A DNA stretch of 64,000 nucleotides, from assembly GCF_024055725.1 (NCBI RefSeq), contig NZ_JAMXMX010000004.1, positions 310,001 to 374,000 of the forward strand, in the 5' to 3' direction. Under the pieces are notes generated by a model that was not told the origin of the DNA, did no database searches, and worked only from the letters and a program-made list of their open reading frames with translations. Origin of the DNA: Actinoallomurus spadix. Its GTDB lineage: Bacteria; Actinomycetota; Actinomycetes; Streptosporangiales; Streptosporangiaceae. This document shows, piece by piece, positions 27,571-36,259 of this stretch. Position numbers and translations under genes: made by a program. The first letter of the stretch is position 1, and each line of letters starts with the position of its first letter.

Positions 27571-27636
27571 ACCGACGCGCAGTGAGCCGGCACGCAGTGA
27601 GCCGGCACGCAGTGAGCCGGCACGCAGTGAGCCGGC
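27562..27636 (+). repeat. 15-bp tandem repeat carrying the GH15 stop codon
   Basis: Five copies with a period of exactly 15 bp; the last three are identical (cgcagtgagccggca). The CAGTGA core starts at 27565, 27580, 27595, 27610 and 27625. Copy 1 contains the TGA that ends the GH15 gene. Because 15 is a multiple of three, every copy repeats the stop in the same frame. The remaining gap to 27753 is GC-rich and has no gene. Confidence 0.85.
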
Positions 27637-27753
27637 ACGCCCGGCCCGGGCCGGAGACCTCCACGCCCCCGGGCCACCGGCCCGCGCGAGCCGCCACGCG
27701 CCCGCCCCTCGGCCCGTGGCGAGCAGGTGCGCCCGGCCGGGGCCGGCGGCCGG

Positions 27754-28257
27754 TCAGTCCCAGGCGCGGGTCTCGGTCACGAGCGGCTCGCCGCCGGCGT
27801 CGGTGAACGCCTTGAGCGCTCCGACCAGCCCCGCCCGCTGCTCGGCGGGCATCGCGGCGACGATGGCCGCGATCTCCTCCCTGCGGCGCGCGGTGACCTC
27901 GTCCACGACGCGGCTGCCGTCCCCGGTCAGCCGCAGCAGGACCTCACGGCGGCTCGCCGGATTGACGCGCCGGTCGATCAGCCCCGCGGCCACCAGGCGC
28001 TCCACCATCCGCATCGCGGTCGAGGGGTTGACCCCCAGGTGATCGGCGAGGGTCACCAGCTTGGTCTCCTCATGGGTGGCCAGCACCACGAGCAGGCGGA
28101 ACTGCGGCAAGGTCACCTGCTCCCGCACGGCGGTGAGCGACCGCAGCGAGATCCCCACCAGCAGGCGCGACGCGGTGAGGACCGCGGAGGTCACCGCATC
28201 GATGTCGTCGTCCGGCACCTGTCCCGGCTCCAGGGGTTCGATCGCGCGTTCCACCAT
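27754..28257 (-). CDS. MarR-family transcriptional regulator
   Basis: 167 residues. Winged HTH at about 60-125: LADHLGVNPSTAMRMVERLVAAGLIDRRVN with the wing SRREVLLRLTGDG. It lies 40 bp downstream of the polysaccharide deacetylase gene on the same strand and may be cotranscribed with it. No palindromic operator was recognised around it. Ligand unknown. Confidence 0.88.
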   Translation of the reverse strand: MVERAIEPLEPGQVPDDDIDAVTSAVLTASRLLVGISLRSLTAVREQVTLPQFRLLVVLATHEETKLVTLADHLGVNPSTAMRMVERLVAAGLIDRRVNPASRREVLLRLTGDGSRVVDEVTARRREEIAAIVAAMPAEQRAGLVGALKAFTDAGGEPLVTETRAWD

Positions 28258-28297
28258 GTCTCTGTTCTACCCGGCGCGTCGGCCGGCCCGCATGGGC

Positions 28298-29008
28298 TCA
28301 CCGGAGACCATGATCACGTAGCGGGCCGACGCGCAGGCCGGCCGCGCGGCAGCGGGCCACCAGCTCGGGCAGCGCGCCCAGGGCCGAGCGCCACGCGCCC
28401 GGAGCCGAGGTGTGGTCGCAGTCGTGCAGCAGGATCGTCGCCCCGCCGCGCAGGTCCGGGGACAGGGTGGTCAGGACCGAGGCCGGGCTCGCCGAGTGGG
28501 TCCAGTCCCTCCCCCACGCCGTCCACAGCACCGGCCGCAGCCGGCGCCGGCGGGCCGCCGCCAGCGCCTCCGCGCTGAGCACGCCGTACGGCGGCCGGTA
28601 CCAGATCGGGTCGGCGCCGGTGACGGCGGCGACGAGGTCGGCGGCCCGGCGGATCTCCGCGGTGACCCGGCCGGGGCGGGCCAGCAGGGCGTACCGGTGC
28701 CGCCAGCCGTGTACGGCGATCTCGTGACCGTCCGCGACGATGCGGCGGCCCACGTCCGGGTGCCGCATGAGGGTCTCCCCGACGACGAAGAAGGTGGCAC
28801 GGCAGTCCAGCCTCCGCAGCTCGTCGAGGAAAAGGGGCGTCGAGCCGGGGTCGGGGCCGTCGTCGAACGTCAGCGCGACGTGATCTCGGCGGCCCTCCCC
28901 CGCCAGGCCCGGCAGGCGGCGGCGCACGGCCCGCAGCCGGCTCGCCGCCGGCCCGGCGTGTGCCAGGGCCAGGCCCGCCATGCCCAGCGTCAGCGCGGTC
29001 CGTGCCAT
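28298..29008 (-). CDS. Polysaccharide deacetylase (NodB domain)
   Basis: 236 residues from ATG 29008. A short hydrophobic N-terminus (signal or anchor), then the NodB domain: motif 1 VALTFDDGPDPG, motif 2 AVHGWRHRYAL, motif 3 WYRPPYGVLS, and a late DCDHTSAPG. Removes N- or O-acetyl groups from cell-wall or exported polysaccharide with a metal ion. A GTG at 29038 is an alternative start. Flanked by manA upstream (45 bp) and marR downstream, all leftward. Confidence 0.87.
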   Translation of the reverse strand: MARTALTLGMAGLALAHAGPAASRLRAVRRRLPGLAGEGRRDHVALTFDDGPDPGSTPLFLDELRRLDCRATFFVVGETLMRHPDVGRRIVADGHEIAVHGWRHRYALLARPGRVTAEIRRAADLVAAVTGADPIWYRPPYGVLSAEALAAARRRRLRPVLWTAWGRDWTHSASPASVLTTLSPDLRGGATILLHDCDHTSAPGAWRSALGALPELVARCRAAGLRVGPLRDHGLR

Positions 29009-29053
29009 CGCTCCCAGCGTACGCTCCGAGCCCGTCACCGCAGGTGAACCCGC

Positions 29054-30097
29054 TTAGACCTCCGTGCCGGGCGTGTCGTACGGCGGACGACAGCGGATCG
29101 CCCGAAGGTCGCCCCGGAGAGTGCAGGGACCCGCGGCGTACGGGACGAGGAGCGTCTGACCGGAGCGGACCTCGAGCGTGCCGCCGTGCTCGGCCTCCAG
29201 CACGCCGGACCCGTCCGTGACCACGACCACCGAGAAGGCCGGGTCGAGCACACCGACCGGGTCCGGGCGGACGCGCTCGGCGGCGAAGAACGGGTCGGCC
29301 GCCGCGGGGAACAGCCGGTCGATCCCGGGGCGGATGCCGCGCCCGGCGCGGTTCGCGCCGCGCAGCTCCTCGATCCGGCGGTCGTCCCAGGCGGAACGGT
29401 CCACGCACGCGAGCGCCGCGTCGTATCCGAGACCCAGATGGCCGGTCTCGGCGTCGACGTCGTAGCCCTCCCACTCCAGCAGGACCGAGAAGTCGGTCGG
29501 CTCCTGCACCTCCACCAGCAGGATGTCCGCGCCGATGGCGTGCGGAAGGCCGGCCGGGCAGACGATGGCGTCGCCCGGGCGGACGGGGATCCGGTTGGTG
29601 GCGGCCAGCAGGTCCCCGGTCCGCTGCCCGGCGACCCACCCGCGCAGTTCCTCGGTGCCGACGTCCCGCCGGAAGCCCAGGTGCACGGCCGCGTCCGGCG
29701 CCGCGTCGACGATCACCCACGCCTCGGTCTTGCCGTACGGCGAGGCCAGGTGGCCGGTGGCGAAGCCACGGCTCGGATGCACGTGGACGGGGAGTCGCTC
29801 CCCCGCGTCGAGGAGTTTGACGAGGATGGCGGGGTCCGCGCCGTGGCGGGCGAGGTGATCCGGGCCGAGCCAGGTCTCCGGGTCCTCGGCGACGGCCGTG
29901 GCCAGCAGGCGCCCGTCCGGCAGCGTCGTGAGCCCGGCCGGCGCCGCGCCGTGCCGCGCGGTGACCGACCCCACCCAGTCCTCCGGGAAGTACGGGTCCG
30001 TGGCGGCCGGCGTCGGCGCGTCGCGGAACCGGCCGATGCGGCCGGCGCCCCGGTAGAACGAACGCGGCATATTGGGCGGCAGCACGACGGGGCGCAC
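29054..30097 (-). CDS. manA: Class I mannose-6-phosphate isomerase-like protein
   Basis: 347 residues. Interconverts mannose-6-P and fructose-6-P using Zn. Ligands are visible in LPVHVHPSRGFA (two His), KTEAWVIVD (Glu) and CPAGLPHAIG (His). The length fits the short bacterial ManA type, with a C-terminal cupin-like domain (TLEVRSGQTLLVPYAAGP). It may supply mannose-derived precursors for glycans in this carbohydrate-rich section. The ATG at 30097 has GGAGGGA upstream. Confidence 0.87.
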   Translation of the reverse strand: MRPVVLPPNMPRSFYRGAGRIGRFRDAPTPAATDPYFPEDWVGSVTARHGAAPAGLTTLPDGRLLATAVAEDPETWLGPDHLARHGADPAILVKLLDAGERLPVHVHPSRGFATGHLASPYGKTEAWVIVDAAPDAAVHLGFRRDVGTEELRGWVAGQRTGDLLAATNRIPVRPGDAIVCPAGLPHAIGADILLVEVQEPTDFSVLLEWEGYDVDAETGHLGLGYDAALACVDRSAWDDRRIEELRGANRAGRGIRPGIDRLFPAAADPFFAAERVRPDPVGVLDPAFSVVVVTDGSGVLEAEHGGTLEVRSGQTLLVPYAAGPCTLRGDLRAIRCRPPYDTPGTEV

Positions 30098-30235
30098 GGG
30101 TCCCTCCTACGGTCGGTCCGCGGCCGCCGGAGCCGGCTCCGGCGGCCGCGGTGGAACACTCGTTCGCCAGCGTGCCATGGACGCGTCCGGTGCGGCACGG
30201 CGGGTCTCCCCAGGCCGGAGGGGTCGGCGTCCGTG

Positions 30236-31180
30236 TCAGGAGGCGACGGAGCGCGCGACGTACTCGCGCTGGCGGGCCAGCTCGCGCTCGGCGACCGTCA
30301 GCGGGAAGCCGACGAAGCCGTGGGGGGCCTCCGCGACGACCTCCAGCTCGGTCTCGTTCCCGGCGGCCCGCCAGCGGGCCTCCATGAACAGCGTGTCGTC
30401 CAGCAGCGGGTCCTGGGTCCCGACGACGAACCGGGCGGGCGGCAGTCCGGACAGGTCGGCGTACAGCGGGGACACGTCCGGGGCGCGGCGCTCCTCGGGG
30501 CTCATGCCGGGCAGGAATTTCGCGATGAACCACTGAAGGACGGGGGTCGACAGCGCCAGGTTCCGTTCGCCCCAGCGGCGCTGGCTCGGCGTCATGGACA
30601 GGTCGTAGGCGCCGAAGGTCAGCTGCGCCGCGCGGAACGCGCGCGCCGCCGTGCCCAGCCGCAGCAGGGTGACGGCGGCGAGATGCGCGCCGGCCGACTC
30701 GCCGCCGATGACGAGCCGCTCGGCGCCGAACTCCGGGCCTGCGGCCGCGAGAAGCCACCGCGCGGCGTCCTCGCAGTCGTCCGGGCCGCTCGGATACGGG
30801 TGCTCGGGGGCGAGCCGGTAGTCGACGCTGACCACCGCGACGCGGGCCTCGGTGGCGAGCCGCCAGAGCATGGGGTCCTGGGAGTCGGCCGTGCCGAGGG
30901 TCCAGCCGCCTCCGTGGAGGTGCAGGTAGACGCCGCGTACCTCGGCGGGCGTGAAGATCCGGACCGGGATCGGGCCGGCGCGCCCGGGGATGGTGCGATC
31001 GCGGCCCTCGGCGAGCCGCCCGGGTGGGGCCAGCGGTCCTTCTCCGCGAGCGCGGGCCGCCCGGGACGCCGGCGGATCGTCGACCTCGTGCAGTTGCGGT
31101 CCGGCGGCGTACAGGGCGGCGAGCTCGTCGTTGAACGCGCGGGTCTCCTCCGCGACGTCTGTTCCCGTGGTGACCAGCAT
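30236..31180 (-). CDS. Alpha/beta hydrolase, hormone-sensitive-lipase-type esterase
   Basis: 314 residues. Oxyanion-hole motif YLHLHGGGWTLG, nucleophile elbow IGGESAGAHLA, Asp in GTQDPLLDD and His in APHGFVGFP: a complete family IV (HSL) esterase. Cytoplasmic, no signal peptide. ATG 31180 is chosen over the longer frame to 31294 because similarity starts only after it; RBS weak. A 15-bp palindrome stands 32 bp upstream. Substrate unknown. Confidence 0.87.
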   Translation of the reverse strand: MLVTTGTDVAEETRAFNDELAALYAAGPQLHEVDDPPASRAARARGEGPLAPPGRLAEGRDRTIPGRAGPIPVRIFTPAEVRGVYLHLHGGGWTLGTADSQDPMLWRLATEARVAVVSVDYRLAPEHPYPSGPDDCEDAARWLLAAAGPEFGAERLVIGGESAGAHLAAVTLLRLGTAARAFRAAQLTFGAYDLSMTPSQRRWGERNLALSTPVLQWFIAKFLPGMSPEERRAPDVSPLYADLSGLPPARFVVGTQDPLLDDTLFMEARWRAAGNETELEVVAEAPHGFVGFPLTVAERELARQREYVARSVAS

Positions 31181-31211
31181 GCGGCCATCGTGCCGCAGGC
31201 GGGCCGCGCGC

Positions 31212-31226
31212 GGGACCGCCGGTCCC
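31212..31226. promoter_or_regulatory. 15-bp palindrome GGGACCGCCGGTCCC
   Basis: Perfect dyad symmetry around a central C, between the divergent esterase and double-rubrerythrin genes. It resembles the DosR-like boxes (GGGACC half-site) but is one base longer, so it may be a variant or an unrelated site. The rest of the 243-bp gap shows no gene. Confidence 0.4.
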
Positions 31227-31423
31227 CTCAAGCGGCGGCAAACGGGGAAACGGGGTACGCCCCCGCGAAAGGCATGGCGCGGGAGAGCGCTCACGCGAAC
31301 GGCAAAGTCTGCTTCATCCGTTATGACTGATTAGAGGTTGATGTTCAGTGAGTGACGCTTCACCCGGGTAGCCACTTCCTATCGGCCATGGACGTTCCAC
31401 GTCCGGCGAGGAGGTCCTTGATC

Positions 31424-32394
31424 ATGAACCCTTTTCGACGCGCGCGCTGATCGTCGGCGCCTTCGCGATCGCACTCGGAAGCCCCGCGAGCGGGGCGTTC
31501 GCCGCCTCGGCGATCTCATCCGGGAGTCCGTCGGCGCCCCTGGCGGCAGACCCGCCCGCTCCGCAGACGCGAACCGACCTGACACAGTCGATGCGCGGTG
31601 AGGCGTTCGCCAACGCCTCGTACCGGCTGTACGCCGAGCAGGCCCGGCGGGAGGGGCTGCCGTCCGTGGCGCGGATCTTCGAACGCGCCGCCGACGTCGA
31701 GCTGAACGAGCATTTCCCGACCGAGGCCAAGCTGAGCGGCCAGGTGAAGGGCGACGCGGCCAACCTGCGCGACGCGATCACCGGTGAGCGGTACGAGTCC
31801 CGGCACATGTACCCCGGCTTCGCCCGTGAGGCTCAGAGCACCGGCGACGCCAACGCGGCGAATCGCTTCACGGAGATCGCCGGCGACGAGGCGAAACACG
31901 CCCGCGCCTTCGACACGGCCCTCAGAGCCGTCAAGTCCCGGTCCCGCAGCGGAAGCGTCCCCGCGGCGCCGGTCGTCCACCCGGTCGAGGTCCCGGCCGG
32001 CCCGCCCATGGTCCGCGCGCAACAGACGAGGGAGAATCTGGACACCGCCCTGCACGGGGAGGCACTGGCGTACGCCAAGTACCGGCTGTACGGGCAGCAC
32101 GCCGCCCGCCCCGACGTCGCGCGGCTGTTCCGGGGCACGGGCGAGGTCGAGTTGCGCGAGCATCTGCCCGAGACGGCGCGTCTGGCCGGGCTCGTCGGCA
32201 CGACGCACGAGAACCTGACCAAGGCGATCGCCGGCGAACGGTACGAGTCCCAGACCATGTACCCGACCTTCGCCAAGCGCGCCGAGGCCGCGGGTGACAC
32301 GGAGGCGGCCCGGACCTTCCGGCACAACGCCCGGGACGAGGCCCGGCACGCCCGTTCCTTCGAGAAGGCCCGCGACCGGCTGTCGGGTTCCTGA
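31424..32394 (+). pseudogene. Double rubrerythrin/ferritin-like diiron protein with frameshift in signal peptide
   Basis: AGGAGG precedes ATG 31424, which reads MNPFRRAR and then meets a TGA at 31446-31448. In the other frame, from about 31441, the sequence goes on as RALIVGAFAIALGSPASGAF, a complete signal-peptide core, and stays open to 32394. One indel in the GCGCGCGC run thus splits start from body. The mature part is two tandem ferritin-like domains of about 110 residues with diiron ligands in each (GEAFANASYRLY, VELNEHF, GERYES, DEAKHARAF; and GEALAYAKYRLY, VELREHL, GERYES, DEARHARSF). Probably exported peroxide or iron scavenger. If no slippage or sequencing error is involved, it is a recent pseudogene; ATG 31591 could still give a leaderless protein. 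Confidence 0.8.
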
Positions 32395-32419
32395 TCCGGC
32401 GCCGTCCCCGTGACGGGGA

Positions 32420-35158
32420 TCACGACCGTACGGTGTCCTCCTCCGGGCCGGGTTCCGGTGACCGCGCGGACACGGCAGGCCGTCCCGCGCGGTCGCCGGC
32501 GGCCCGGCCCGGATGCAGCAGCCGGTCGAGGCGCACGGCGGCGTAGCCGAGTCCGGAGAGCGCGATGACGACCGCCAGCTCCAGGCCGGTCAGCGGCCGG
32601 GTGCCGAGCAGGTCGCGGAGCGCCGGGAGATAGAGTCCCGCCACCTGCAGGGCCAGCGCCGACGCGATGGCCACCGGCAGCAGCGGGTTCGCCCGGGTGC
32701 GGAGCCGGGAGCGGGAGCCGAGGGCGACGCCGAGCTGGGTGGCGCCGAGGGTGAAGAACGCCATGCTCTGCCAGGGACGGCCCGCGTGGTGCGCCCAGAC
32801 GGCGACGCCCAGGGTGACGGCGCCGACGACCACGGCGATCCTGATGACGCGTAGCCAGAGTCCCGCGCCGAGGATGCTCTGGCCCGGGGGCCGGGGCGGG
32901 CTGCTCATGTCGCCGGGTCGCGCGGGCTCGCCGCCGAGGGCGACTCCCGGCAGTCCGTGGGTGAGCAGGTTGATCCACAGGATCTGGGCCGGCAGCAGCG
33001 GGAGCGGCAGGCCGAGGAACGGGCCGACGAGCATGACGGCGATCTCGGCCGCGCCGCCGGACAGCGCGTAGATGAGGAACCGCCGGATGTTGGCGTACAC
33101 GCGCCGGCCCTCCTCGACGGCGGCGACCACGGTGCCGAGCGCGTCGTCGGCCAGGACGAGGTCGGCGGCCTGGCGGGCGACCTCGGTGCCGCGCCGTCCC
33201 ATGGCGACGCCGATGTCGGCGCGGCGCAGCGCCGGGCCGTCGTTGACGCCGTCACCGGTCATCGCCACGATCTGCCCCTCCTCGCGCAGCGCCTGGACGA
33301 TCCGGAGCTTGTGCTCCGGGGTGGCCCGCGCGAACACCGCGACGCGTCCCACCTCCCCGTCGTCCAGGTCGGCTCCGTCGAGGGCCCGGCACTCGGACCG
33401 GCCGTCCCCGGCGTCGAGGATGCCCAGTTCGGCGGCGACGGCGGCCGCGGTGCCGGGGTGGTCGCCGGTGATGAGGATCGGCCTGATCCCGGCGCGGCGG
33501 CACGCGGCGATGGTCCCGGCGGCGGCCGTACGCGGTGGATCCAGGATGGCGACGAGTCCGAGCAGGTGCAGGTCCTGTTCGGGTTCATCGCCCGGCCGCT
33601 CGCGGTCGGCCCACGCCACGGCCAGCACCCGGAATCCCTCTCGCGCGAGTTCGCCGGCCCGGGTCGCGGCCTCGGCGAGCAGCCCCGGGTCGTCGGCCAG
33701 GACCGACGGGCACAGCAGCGATTCGGGCGCCCCCTTGCAGATCACGCGGACCCGGCCGCCGGGCAGGCGGTGGACGGTGCTCATCCGCTTGCGCTCACTG
33801 TCGAAGGGCCGCTCGGCGACGCGGGGCAGCCGGGCGTTCAGCTCCTCCCGGTCCAGTCCCCGTTTGGCCGCCGCGGCCAGCAGCGCGGCCTCCGTCGGAT
33901 CGCCCAGGGCCTCCCACTCTCCGTCCGGGTCCTGCGGGGGGACGAGCCGGGCGTCATTGCAGAGCACCGCCGCCGACAGCAGGTCGGTCATCGAGTCACC
34001 GGGCACCTGGGATCCGGATGCCGGCCCACCGGACACGGAGGAGCGGGGCACCGGGCGACCGGACGCGGCGGGGTCGGGTACCGGCCGGCCGGCATCCGAA
34101 TCGGGCCGTCTCAGGGCCTGCCGGACCTCCCCCAGGGGGGCGTATCCGGAGCCGGTGACCGTCGCTTCGGCCGCGGGGGTCCACAGCCGGCGGGCGACCA
34201 TCCGGCCCTCGGTCAGCGTGCCGGTCTTGTCCGTGGCGAGCACGGTCACCGATCCGAGGGTCTCCACGGCCGGTAGCCTGCGCACGAGGGCGTGCCGCGC
34301 GGCCATCCGGCGGGCGCCCAGGGCCAGGCTCAGGGTCACCACCGCGGGCAGCGACTCGGGCACCGCCGCGACGACGAGGCTGATCGCGGTCACGACCATG
34401 AGCTCCACCGGTTGCCCGCGGACGAGCCCGAACGCCAGGACCACGGCGCACAGCACGACCGTGACACCGGCGAGCATCCGGCCGATGCCGACGAGGCGCC
34501 GCTGGAGCGGGGTCAGGCCACCGCCCCGGTCCATCATCCCCGCGATCCGCCCGGTCGCACTGGCCGCGCCGACCGCGGTGACATGGGCCCGGCCACGGCC
34601 CTTGACCACGACGGTGCCCGCCCACAGCGACTCGTCGGCCCCCGTCTCCTTGCCCACCGGTACGGACTCACCGGTGAGCGAGGACTCGTCGAGGAGCAGC
34701 GTCGCCGCTTCGACCACCCGCGCGTCCGCGGGGACGATGTCGCCCTCCGCGAGCACCAGGAGGTCGCCGACGACGACGTCGGCGGCGGGGATCAGCCCCT
34801 GCTCCCCGTCCCGGATGACCCGGGCCGCCGGCGCGGTGAGCTCGGACAGGGCGGTGATCGCCCGGTCGGCGCGGATCTCCTGCCACACGCCCACCGACGT
34901 GTTCACGACGATGACGAGGAGGATGACCGCCGTGTCGGTCCAGTCGCCGGTGGCGATCGTCAGCGCGGCGGCCGCCAGCAGGACGACGATCAGTGGGTCG
35001 CGCAGCTGGGACAGGACCCGCCGCCACAGCGGCGTCGGCGGCCGTCCCGGCAGGACGTTCGGGCCGTCGCGGCCGAGTCTCACGGCCGCCTCGTCCGACG
35101 ACAACCCGCGCTGGTCGGACTCGATCATCTCTTCTCCGGCACCGGCCTCGACGGTCAC
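32420..35158 (-). CDS. P-type cation ATPase, Ca2+/CtpF type
   Basis: 912 residues from GTG 35158, chosen because AGGAGG lies 8 bp upstream; ATG 35128 is also possible, and the open frame to 35308 would run into DosR-like boxes. All P-type parts are present: N-terminal cation ATPase domain (GLSSDEAAVRLG), TGES, PESLP in membrane helix 4, phosphorylated Asp in LATDKTGTLTEG (about 310), KGAPES, and MTGDGVNDGPAL, with C-terminal helices. PESLP and the C-terminal domain fit the type II (Ca2+/CtpF) group. M. tuberculosis CtpF is DosR-induced. A Pro/Ser/Gly-rich insert of about 40 residues in the nucleotide-binding part is unusual. Confidence 0.92.
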   Translation of the reverse strand: MTVEAGAGEEMIESDQRGLSSDEAAVRLGRDGPNVLPGRPPTPLWRRVLSQLRDPLIVVLLAAAALTIATGDWTDTAVILLVIVVNTSVGVWQEIRADRAITALSELTAPAARVIRDGEQGLIPAADVVVGDLLVLAEGDIVPADARVVEAATLLLDESSLTGESVPVGKETGADESLWAGTVVVKGRGRAHVTAVGAASATGRIAGMMDRGGGLTPLQRRLVGIGRMLAGVTVVLCAVVLAFGLVRGQPVELMVVTAISLVVAAVPESLPAVVTLSLALGARRMAARHALVRRLPAVETLGSVTVLATDKTGTLTEGRMVARRLWTPAAEATVTGSGYAPLGEVRQALRRPDSDAGRPVPDPAASGRPVPRSSVSGGPASGSQVPGDSMTDLLSAAVLCNDARLVPPQDPDGEWEALGDPTEAALLAAAAKRGLDREELNARLPRVAERPFDSERKRMSTVHRLPGGRVRVICKGAPESLLCPSVLADDPGLLAEAATRAGELAREGFRVLAVAWADRERPGDEPEQDLHLLGLVAILDPPRTAAAGTIAACRRAGIRPILITGDHPGTAAAVAAELGILDAGDGRSECRALDGADLDDGEVGRVAVFARATPEHKLRIVQALREEGQIVAMTGDGVNDGPALRRADIGVAMGRRGTEVARQAADLVLADDALGTVVAAVEEGRRVYANIRRFLIYALSGGAAEIAVMLVGPFLGLPLPLLPAQILWINLLTHGLPGVALGGEPARPGDMSSPPRPPGQSILGAGLWLRVIRIAVVVGAVTLGVAVWAHHAGRPWQSMAFFTLGATQLGVALGSRSRLRTRANPLLPVAIASALALQVAGLYLPALRDLLGTRPLTGLELAVVIALSGLGYAAVRLDRLLHPGRAAGDRAGRPAVSARSPEPGPEEDTVRS

Positions 35159-35289
35159 CGCGTTCGCCTCCTCGGTCGACGCCGCGACGCGGCCACCGGC
35201 GTGGCCGAGCGACCGACGCGGCTCGGGCTGTGATCTCAAACTCTCACCGGCGGGCGTCCGCACCTCAGGGGCGTTGTCCCATGTGGGAC

Positions 35290-35388
35290 GGGACCTTCGG
35301 CCCGACACGACCCGGGGCAGCGCCCGATCCGGCTTTCGGCGCCGTTACCGGCAAAGGGACCTTTACTCCGGCAAGGGACAGAAGTCCC
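35290..35388. promoter_or_regulatory. Cluster of three DosR-like boxes in a divergent promoter
   Basis: Seen on the plus strand: GGGACCTTCGGCCC (35290-35303), GGGACCTTTACTCC (35356-35369) and GGGACAGAAGTCCC (35375-35388). The first and last are near-perfect dyads matching the mycobacterial DosR core. An additional GTCCCATGTGGGAC (35276-35289) touches the first. They lie in the 329-bp gap between the P-type ATPase (leftward) and the HAD gene (rightward). No gene is seen in this gap. Binding is inferred. Confidence 0.65.
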
Positions 35389-35487
35389 CGGACGCAGGGG
35401 AATTCCGCCCCTACGACCCGGCCGGGGAATCGCCTGAAGTGAAAGTGCGAGCCGAAGTTCGGGTGCGAGCCGAGAGGGGTGAGGCGG

Positions 35488-36240
35488 GTGCCGACCGATC
35501 AGTGCGTTCTCGGTGGCGACATCGCGGCGATCATCTTCGGGGTCGACGGAGTCATCCTCGACACCGCCCAGGCCGCGGCGGCCGCCTGGAAGTCGGCGCT
35601 GGACCCGTTCCTGCGCTCCCACGCCGGCGATCGGGAGGGGGGTTTCCGGCCGTTCGAGGTCCGCGCGGACTACCTGCGGTACTTCCACGGCAGGCCGCGG
35701 GCCGCCGGGGTTCGCGAGTTCCTCGCGTCCCAGGGGCCGGTGCCGAGGCCGGAGGTCGTCTCCGAGCTGGCCGGGCGCCAGGAGCGGCTCTTCCTCGCCG
35801 AGGTCCGCCGCCACGGGATCGCGCCCTTCGCCTCGACCGTCGACCTCGTCCGCGCGGCGCGCCGTCACCGGCTGCGCACGGCCGCGATCTCCGCCGACCG
35901 GTACGCCGCCGAACTGCTCACCCGGGCCGGCGTCACGGACATGTTCGACGTGCGGCTGGACGGCCTGGACGCGCCCGGCACCGGGCTGCCCGGACACCTC
36001 GAACCCTGCCTGCTCCTGGAGGCGGCGCTGCTGATGCGGACGCCGCCGGCGCGGACCGCCGTCGTCGAGCAGTCACCGGACGGCGTGGCCGCCGGACGGC
36101 ACGGCGGGTTCGGGCTCGTGGTCGGGGTCGACCGCGTCGGCCGGGCCGCCGTGCTGCGCGCCCACGGCGCGGACGCGGTGATCGAGGACCTCTCCCGGCT
36201 GCGGTTGCGCAAGGCTCCCGCGCTGACCGGCCGCCCCTGA
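35488..36240 (+). CDS. HAD-like protein (beta-phosphoglucomutase type) lacking the nucleophile Asp
   Basis: 250 residues. The fold follows the beta-PGM/HAD pattern, but motif I reads AIIFGVDGVILDT where DxD is expected: Gly18 replaces the phosphorylated Asp (codon GGG, clear in the DNA). Motif II Ser is present (TAAISADRY), the motif III Lys segment reads GLPGHLEPC without Lys, and motif IV is VVEQSPDGVAAG. Classical phosphotransfer is therefore unlikely. In M. tuberculosis Rv2006 a HAD unit is joined to a GH65 domain and is DosR-regulated; here HAD and GH65 are separate neighbours. Start GTG 35488 (or 35479) follows GAGAGGGG. Confidence 0.8.
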   Translation: MPTDQCVLGGDIAAIIFGVDGVILDTAQAAAAAWKSALDPFLRSHAGDREGGFRPFEVRADYLRYFHGRPRAAGVREFLASQGPVPRPEVVSELAGRQERLFLAEVRRHGIAPFASTVDLVRAARRHRLRTAAISADRYAAELLTRAGVTDMFDVRLDGLDAPGTGLPGHLEPCLLLEAALLMRTPPARTAVVEQSPDGVAAGRHGGFGLVVGVDRVGRAAVLRAHGADAVIEDLSRLRLRKAPALTGRP

Positions 36241-36259
36241 CGCCCGCACGCGGTACGGC

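Noticed and set aside
27562-27636. CRISPR-like array
   Set aside because: The unit is only 15 bp with no spacers between copies; it is a simple tandem repeat.
31212-31226. Counting GGGACCGCCGGTCCC as a certain DosR box
   Set aside because: Its dyad is 15 bp, one more than the other sites, so the half-site spacing is wrong; kept only as a palindrome of unknown use.
35159-35308. N-terminal extension of the P-type ATPase up to 35308
   Set aside because: The frame is open, but it would cover a DosR-like box and leave no RBS; a GTG at 35158 has AGGAGG at the right distance and similarity to P-type ATPases begins only after it.
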